Of a stretch of 12,707 bases of DNA, positions 6,988 to 12,707 are shown piece after piece. This DNA comes from Stephanodiscus triporus (Eukaryota; Bacillariophyta; Thalassiosirophyceae; Thalassiosirales; Thalassiosiraceae): NCBI GenBank assembly GCA_036939755.1, contig JALLAZ010000701.1, positions 1-12,707 on the forward strand. The letters run 5' to 3'. The position numbers were made by a program, and so were the translations under genes. The first letter of the stretch is position 1, and every line of letters begins with the position of its first letter. The notes beneath the pieces were generated by a model, which made no database searches, was not told where the DNA came from, and worked only from the letters and a program-made list of their open reading frames with translations.

Positions 6988-9900
6988 ATGACCGCGATCT
7001 CAACCGACAAGGCCGCGATGGCGAAGCCGAACAACGACGAACGAAGGAGAGGAGGGCCGTCTACCAACTCCGCCGTCGCGTCCGACGACGGCGACGCGTC
7101 CGACGAGTCATCCTCCTCGCCGGGGGGGGGGGCGGCCTCGGCCCCCGACGACGAGGACGACGACGCGGGATCCTCGCGCCTGTTCCAGCCCCATCGCACG
7201 CTGGGTCTGCTGACATCCTCCCGCCCGAGAAATAGCGACAATCGTCGATCCCTCTTCTCGTCCAACTTCGGCAAATTCCACCTCCAGGGACGAACACCGT
7301 CGTCGGACGAGTCCTTCCTCACCGTGCCCATCGGCGAGCGCTTCCAGATACTGACGCTGTCGAAATTGGTACCGGTGCTGGTGTCGAGGGCGCTCCCGCC
7401 AAGCGCCGCGCATCACCGTCGTCGTTGTCGTCGTCGTCGTATTCGTCGGGGGGGGGGCTCGGACAGCTGCCGCTACGGGGGGGGCGACGAGGAGGAGGCG
7501 CACATGGCCGTCTCGGATTCGTCCCTCTCCGTGACGGTCGCGACGCACGGACCCAGGGTCCTCGGCAGGGCCGTGTCGGTCACGCTTTTCTCGAGGACGC
7601 GGCCGATCGCGTGCCTTGACGCTTTCCCCTTCGCGCGTCGCGTGGAGGCGAGGGGGGGGGGGGAGGCGTGGGGGATCGTGGACGTCATCGACCTTGGGAG
7701 GCATCGCGTCGACATGACGGGGGAGAAGGAGGGGAGGTCGGAGAACGCCCTGCTGTTCGCGATCGTCTGCGCGAGGGGGGGTCCTTCGGGTTCTCCTCGT
7801 TCTCGCGAGGGCGGGGCCGGCGGAGGCAACGATGACGGAAGGGGAGGAGGGGGGGAGGCCGCCGACGACGTGCAAATCGTCGGAGAGGATACGGAGGACG
7901 AGTCCTCCGTCGACGGAGGCAAGGTCGACGAAGGTGCGGAGTCCGCCCCCTCGGACGATGCGAGCGGGGACGACGACGAGGGTAGCAGTAGCAGCGGCGG
8001 CAGCATGAACTCGTTAGACGACGTGGAACGAATTCCTCCGGAGGACTGCTACGGGAGGGTCCTCATCGTCCAGGCCTCGCGAACCTCGTTGAGGATCATC
8101 AAGGTCATAGACTTGAACGGCATCGGTTCGAACTTCGTTCCGTACGTGGGTCTGCATCCCGCGACGTACGTGAACAAGATTTTATTGGGAGGACGGTCCG
8201 CCCGCGGCGTTGACGACGACGACAAGTCGACGACCTCCATTATACTTCTCAATGTGAGGTCGGGTAAGATGATACATTCGTTCAAGTGTCTCTCTTCCGT
8301 ACGAGGAAAAGATAAGGCACGGCGTCAAGAGGAGGAGGATGAACAACAAAACTTCACCATAACCGCCATGTCACAAAGTCCGGCAGTGGACACGATTGCC
8401 GTGGGCACGTCCCATGGATCCGTCCACCTGGTTAACTTGCTGCATGATTTGGAATTGTTCTCTCTCCGACACAAGCCCAAGCGACATCACGGAAAGGCGT
8501 CGTCGATGGTCGACAACATCAATGCTGTATCGTCCATATCTTTCCGCACCGATGGCAACGCCACCCGTATGGGAGTTGCCCCCCTTGCCGTGGGGTGCGA
8601 CGATGGCTCGGTATCTATATGGGACCTGACTCCCGTCGAGGACGAGACTACGGGGATCGTACGACGGACGTTGCTGACTAAAATGGAGGGATCACACCAC
8701 GGCGGGATATGCAAGCTGGAGTATCTTCCGGGAGAGCCCCTCCTCCTGTCGACTGGCCTGGCATCCAATTCGATATTGCTCCACGTCTTCGACGCTCCCG
8801 ATCACTCCGGTCGTATCCTACGTCAGCGTCGGGGGCATATCTCCCCCCCACGAATTCTCCGCTATTTACATCCAGGTTTGAGTGGGGGTGGGATCTTGGC
8901 GAACGCGGCCGACGGGACCGATGCATCCTCCTGTCAAATTCTAAGCTGCGGCGGGCCCGGGGATCTCTCGCTGCGTCTCTTCAGCACGGCACGTAGCAAT
9001 TTGGACAAGGAATACAGCCAGGGGCCCGGATTGGAGAAGAAGGCCAGAAAGTTTGGCAAGGGGGGTCCTGAGGGACGCGCCGAGCTCCTCCTGCCCGAGG
9101 TTATTGCCCTGGCATCTAGCGAGGCCCGCAGTCGTGATTGGGGAGACCTTGTAACCATCCATCGCGATCACGCCATGGCGTACGTGTGGAGCACCAGGCG
9201 CGGATCGCAGACGGGCATGCCCGTGTTGAGGCAGCCCCAGTGGAATATTAGCGCGATGAAGGATCGACCACCGCGGTCGGCGAGCGCCACGTCGTTGGCG
9301 ATCTCGGCCTGCGGAAACTTTGCGCTGGTGGGCACACTGGGCGGGGTGGTGTACAAGTACAACCTACAGAGCGGACTCCCACGCGGATCGTTTCCCCGGG
9401 ATGCCACGTCGCTCACGGCTGAGGAGGAGAGACAGCGCAAAATGGGTCTCAAGTTCGCGGGTGACGTTGGTCGGACGATGCGCATGCTGGAGAAGAATGC
9501 CAACAAGGGTGGAACGATGCCGTCGGACGTAGACCAGGCGGAACGAGAAAGATTGAATTACTTGAACGCCGAGGCGAAGAGGGCGGCAATGGTGGGAAGG
9601 GCATCGCACGACGACGCTGTTGTCGGGATTGCAATTGATTCGTTAAATAAGACCGTTGTAACTGCGGGCGCTGACTTGAAACTCGTGCTTTGGAATTTCG
9701 TTACGCACATGCCGCACAAGAAGAGTCCAATGATGTTGCCGTCCCCGGCGACGAAGCTTACTCATGTTCGAGATTCGGACTTGGCTGCGATTGCAATGAG
9801 CGACTTCGGCGTGGTCGTGTTCGATTGCTCAACCTTGACGATAGTGCGTTTTTTTGGTGGTAGCAGATATAAACTGTCACCGATGGACAGGAGGATGAGT

Positions 9901-11259
9901 CACACGTCGCCCATATCAGACATGCAATTCGGGCCGGACGGTCGCAGGTTGTTCACGTCATCGTTCGATGGAACGATCCGTGTTTGGGATGTCCCAACTG
10001 GGCTGTGTGTTGACTGGAGTGAGTCTCGTAATTCTATTTATTTCGTTTTAATCAGGAAAAAAGTTGGTGATAACTCTGTCTCCCCATAACTTGTTTTGCC
10101 TTTCTAAGTGACATTTTCGTCGCCCCCAACTTCATTGACCTTGAGCCCTACCGGTGAATTCTTAGCAACATCGCACGTAGGTCGTCTGGGAATCAGCCTT
10201 TGGTGCGACAAATCATTCTTCCGCATGGTCCTTCTCGATGGAACTCCCAACCGACCCTCCAAAATGAATGAACCCTGCCCAGTCGCGGAATGTGAACAAG
10301 AGGGAGCAAGTGATGTCATTAACCATGCTGGTCCGTACATTCTGGCTAAGAAACACGACTTGCGTTGTGATGATCCATGTGATGAAAATGAAATAAATGA
10401 TGGGTTGCCTCCGCAAGCCAAGGAACATGGTCTTATCACACTGAGTGGCCTCCCTCCTGCTCACTGGAAGAACTTATTCCATCTTGAGCTTGTCAAAGAG
10501 CGAAACAAACCGACCGAAGCTCCCCAGAAGCCACCTCAGGCCCCTTTCTTTCTTCAATGGAGGAGTGGGCTTGAATCAGGCACTGCGGACACTTCCGTCG
10601 ATAGCAAAAATATTACTAAAGATTCTGCAGAAGGTTGGGATGCTGTATGGTCCGATGATGATGCAGAGGGCATGTCAGAGGCCGAAAACTCTGATGTCAA
10701 CGAAATGGAATCCAGCCAGGAAAGCCCTAGTAATACAACTATGCTCAGCAAGCGAAGGAAGGTTGCGCATGACAGGTCAAAGTTGGCATATCTCCTGCAA
10801 AAATGCTATAACGCAAAAGGAGTGTCATCAATGGGTGGACAGTATTCTGATATAACATCCTATTTGGCTAAGATGGGTCCGTCTTCCATTGATGTCGAAA
10901 TATCTTCTCTCTGCTATGGAATGCATGATCTCGAGGAAGGTTTGAAACTTCTTCACATCGCATCAATGTGGCTGTTGGAGGCGTGTGAGTCCCACCTAAG
11001 TTTCGAGGCAGTGAATGCGTACCTGCATCGCTTTTTGCATGTTCATGGCAATATAATTACCAGGATGGACAGTATTTTACAGGAGGAGCATGAGTCGTTA
11101 GAAGAACAGGACGGAGTTGAACCTCAAAGATTGAAGCTGAAGGTCTTCGTTGAAACTATTACGCAACTGCAAACGAAGCAAAAAGAGGCATCTAACAGGC
11201 TCCAAGGGAAAATGCAGCAGACCATTTGCTTACTACGTCACCTGTCCAGAATGGTCTGA
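6988..11259 (+). CDS. UTP21: UTP21/WDR36, U3 snoRNP (UTPB) WD40 protein, two exons
   Basis: The coding region joins 6988-10018 with 10109-11259 and gives 1393 residues, against roughly 940-950 in yeast and human. UTP21 is a tandem WD40-propeller subunit of the UTPB module of the SSU processome, needed in the nucleolus for 18S rRNA maturation. Family landmarks run in order. LFQPHRTLGLL (about 64-74) corresponds to the N-terminal F.P.R.LG motif. Then come HPATYVNKILLGG (about 390), SISFRTDGN (about 516), SACGNFALVG with YNLQSGLPRGSF (about 773-799), and PISDMQFGPDGRRLF...IRVWDVPTG (about 975-1007). The Utp21 C-terminal domain starts near LPPAHWKNLFHLELVKERNKP (about 1125) and runs to the end. 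Extra length comes from acidic/Ser/Gly insertions (about 20-60, 265-350, 1176-1217) and a KRRK basic cluster (about 1225). A second ATG at 7018 is an alternative start. The segment at about 140-160 is Arg-rich and flanked by G-runs, so a hidden frame error there is possible. Confidence 0.9.
7122..7855 (+). repeat. Cluster of long G-runs in UTP21 exon 1
   Basis: At least six G-runs lie on the coding strand: 11 G at 7122-7132, 9 G at 7448-7456, 8 G at 7476-7483, 12 G at 7652-7663, 7 G at 7775-7781 and 7 G at 7849-7855. They encode Gly stretches between conserved blocks. Family-like sequence stays in a single frame on both sides of each run. Some run lengths could still be wrong, provided errors cancel inside the low-complexity stretches. 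Confidence 0.85.
10019..10108 (+). other. Spliceosomal intron in UTP21 (90 bases, phase 1)
   Basis: The donor is GTGAGT directly after ...GTGTTGACTGGA. The acceptor is TTTCTAAG, preceded by a pyrimidine-rich stretch and a branch-like CATAAC. Splicing joins Asp-Trp to a Met codon split over the junction and then to TFSSPPTSLTLSPTGEFLATS, which restores the expected UTP21 sequence (WDVPTG ... then SPTG.FLATSHV). The length is a multiple of three, but an in-frame TAA at 10087-10089 closes the unspliced frame. The nearer AG after TTTTAATC would leave non-family residues and a stop codon, so it is less likely. Confidence 0.88.
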
Positions 11260-11419
11260 AAAAAAGAACAATGGCAGGAAGTACTGAATATTATTAAAGG
11301 TGTTCCTGTTGCGATCACTTATGCACACAAACATCCCAGTAATTACTAACAATAGTGAAACTGCGTTGTTATTATGAGCCTGAGGTGTAAGAGTACAGCT
11401 CACAACCCAGTTATTGACG
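11260..11419. other. Short convergent intergenic region
   Basis: These 160 bases separate the stop codons of UTP21 (+) and the T1/BTB gene (minus), so both 3' UTRs must lie here or overlap. The sequence is AT-rich. I see no exact AATAAA on either strand, so the polyadenylation signals are not identified. Confidence 0.5.
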
Positions 11420-12622
11420 TTACTCATCGTTTGGCGCCGACGAAAGAGGACGTGAATAAATCTGAATTTCACATTTCACCCGCAAACCTCTAGAGAGATA
11501 ATTGATGTATTTCTGAAACATCTTGTTTCCCAGCATCCACCTTTCAGGGATGGTAAAATTGTGCCGCTCTAGCCAAAAATCTTCGTCTTCTATTGTCGCA
11601 ACGGAGTAAGGATTGGATATGTCATTGTCCTCATCAACTTCCTGGTCAGCACCTTGAATGAATTCAGCCGGAGCAATTATCCACGCAGTATGCTCTGCCT
11701 CGTTGATTATGTACACCGCAAACTGTTTAGCTGCATTGGCCCGCCTCTTCTCGTTTTCATCATGGGGGGGGATAAAAATGGAGGTTGCGTCACCAATACG
11801 CATTGTAGAATGTCTCCTGCGATAGAACAAAATGGATTCTCTTCGGTTGAAAGAGAGTTCACGTTCAAATGGATCTCCGAACGAAGTATAACCGTTTCGG
11901 TGGAGACCATTCAAAGCGCCAAATACATCACCACAACTAATAGTGGGGCCAAGAGTACCATTCTCAATTTCGTGGACGACCACTTGTATGTCGTCAGTGT
12001 GCACAGTCATGACGGCCAAATCCTTCTCTGCGTTGACATCATCTTGTTCGAGAAAAAATGGAAAGAGTCCCTTAGATATGGCCTTCGAGATCCCCCCGTG
12101 CACTTCATCAAACGCGGCAGCGATAGCCTCGTCGAACTCGGCGGCAACAGGTCCTTTGCCTATGTTGCAATACCAGCGAACCTTAACCGCCAGGAGTAGC
12201 TTGTCAATTCCCAAAAACTCTGCGAGGATCAATACGTTGGCGTCGACGTCCTCTACTCTGATCATCCCCTGTCGCATGTAATCCAAAAGTTTGCCAAATG
12301 CGACGGGATCTCGATCGAGAAAAATTTGATCTTCGCCATCGGCCGATTTTCTCCATTCGCCGCTTAGGAGGGAGGCAAAGTAAGTCGAGTTCGACGTCAG
12401 CGTCAGCACCACTGTTAGAAACTTGGTACCCCCGACGTCGATCACAATGCGATCCATCGCTCCACTTCTTTCTGGCCCAGCTTTACTTTGGTGAGAATTC
12501 AATAGTTTTGGCTGCCCCTCGCGCAGGGCTTGGCTGGTCTTCTCGATTGCCCTCTTATCCCCAATATCTCGCCATGTCACAGGATTTCCTGCCTCATCTT
12601 TATCGTCCAGAGATTGACTCAT
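11420..12622 (-). CDS. T1/BTB (KCTD-like) domain protein with orphan C-terminal half
   Basis: A protein of 400 residues. Residues about 57-150 form a K+-channel tetramerisation-type BTB domain (T1). It has IVIDVGGTKF at 59-68 (family pattern: LNVGG..F), YFASLLSGEW at 81-90, DQIFLDRDPVAFGKLLDYMRQG at 98-119 (family pattern: IDRD...F..IL.YLR.G), and LILAEFLGIDKLL at 131-143. No transmembrane segments follow, so it is not a channel but resembles soluble KCTD proteins, which oligomerise and often act as cullin-3 adaptors. That role is inference here. Residues about 155-400 match no domain I recognise. They contain GLFPFFL near 184-190, an Arg-rich patch followed by HSTMRIGDATSIFIPP, then VYIINEAEHTAWIIAP, an acidic stretch and FWLERHNFTIPERWMLG. 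The start at 12622 gives a polar 55-residue lead. Met56 (12457), directly before the domain, is an alternative. Confidence 0.83.
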   Translation of the reverse strand: MSQSLDDKDEAGNPVTWRDIGDKRAIEKTSQALREGQPKLLNSHQSKAGPERSGAMDRIVIDVGGTKFLTVVLTLTSNSTYFASLLSGEWRKSADGEDQIFLDRDPVAFGKLLDYMRQGMIRVEDVDANVLILAEFLGIDKLLLAVKVRWYCNIGKGPVAAEFDEAIAAAFDEVHGGISKAISKGLFPFFLEQDDVNAEKDLAVMTVHTDDIQVVVHEIENGTLGPTISCGDVFGALNGLHRNGYTSFGDPFERELSFNRRESILFYRRRHSTMRIGDATSIFIPPHDENEKRRANAAKQFAVYIINEAEHTAWIIAPAEFIQGADQEVDEDNDISNPYSVATIEDEDFWLERHNFTIPERWMLGNKMFQKYINYLSRGLRVKCEIQIYSRPLSSAPNDE

Positions 12623-12666
12623 TTTCCCGTCTTCCCGCTGGAAAAACGGTCTTACTGTACGTTTGA

Positions 12667-12693
12667 CCTCAATTTACCACCCCCAAATTGAGG
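12667..12693. promoter_or_regulatory. Perfect 9-base inverted repeat upstream of T1/BTB gene
   Basis: CCTCAATTT (12667-12675) and AAATTGAGG (12685-12693) are exact reverse complements separated by the nine bases ACCACCCCC. The repeat lies 45-71 bases upstream of the T1/BTB start codon, in its leader or core promoter. It could be a dyad bound by a dimeric factor or a hairpin in the 5' UTR. I do not recognise the motif. Confidence 0.55.
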
Positions 12694-12707
12694 GCAAATT
12701 CACTGCG

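Noticed and set aside
7108..8006. Long minus-strand open frames opposite UTP21 exon 1 (255 and 177 residues)
   Set aside because: They are Pro/Ser/Arg-rich mirror frames of GC-rich coding DNA, with no recognisable domain and lying opposite conserved UTP21 sequence.
10108..11259. A separate 383-residue gene starting with GTG at 10108
   Set aside because: It begins in the middle of the UTP21 C-terminal region, and intron signals at 10019-10108 join it in phase to the upstream WD40 part.
1..12707. A CRISPR array, operon-like defence cluster or biosynthetic gene cluster
   Set aside because: There are no regularly spaced repeats. The genes are ordinary eukaryotic ones in mixed orientations with spacers and an intron, and share no evident pathway.

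Overview
The window looks like nuclear DNA of a diatom, probably a centric one. It has four compact protein genes, at least three of them intron-less, with short intergenic gaps, UTR-like spacers and one short GT-AG spliceosomal intron. It also carries a decayed Copia-type retroelement whose Gag and protease wording (for example YDRNNAQQYINAGYDP and KGHMKRPKKGIS) I associate with diatom elements. The organism call is inference from recalled families, not from a search.

Layout. Positions 1-182 show nothing I can name. Positions 183-1968 hold a broken Copia-like gag/protease/pre-integrase fragment on the + strand. It has at least two frame breaks and no integrase core, reverse transcriptase or RNase H. 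Positions 1969-2406 are spacer. A DUF5672 type II membrane protein gene (minus strand, 3816 to 2407) follows. It is divergent from a single-bromodomain nuclear protein gene (+, 4115-5749), and the two share a 298-base promoter interval. A 1.24 kb spacer leads to a long UTP21/WDR36 gene (+). This has a first exon at 6988-10018, a 90-base intron at 10019-10108 and a second exon at 10109-11259. It is convergent with a T1/BTB (KCTD-like) protein gene (minus strand, 12622 to 11420).

Biology. UTP21 is a core ribosome-biogenesis factor of the UTPB subcomplex of the U3 snoRNP/SSU processome. The bromodomain protein should read acetylated lysine in chromatin. The DUF5672 protein is probably a secretory-pathway lumenal enzyme of glycosyltransferase-like character. 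The T1/BTB protein is a cytoplasmic or nuclear oligomerising adaptor with an unrecognised C-terminal half. They look like independent eukaryotic genes, not an operon or defence/biosynthetic cluster, and I found no convincing new multi-gene system.

The parts most worth a second look are the large acidic/Ser-Gly insertions and long G-runs in the 5' part of UTP21, and the intron whose retention would remove the Utp21 domain. Others are the 5'-high to 3'-low GC trend in the genes, the orphan C-terminal half of the T1/BTB protein, and a perfect inverted repeat just upstream of that gene.
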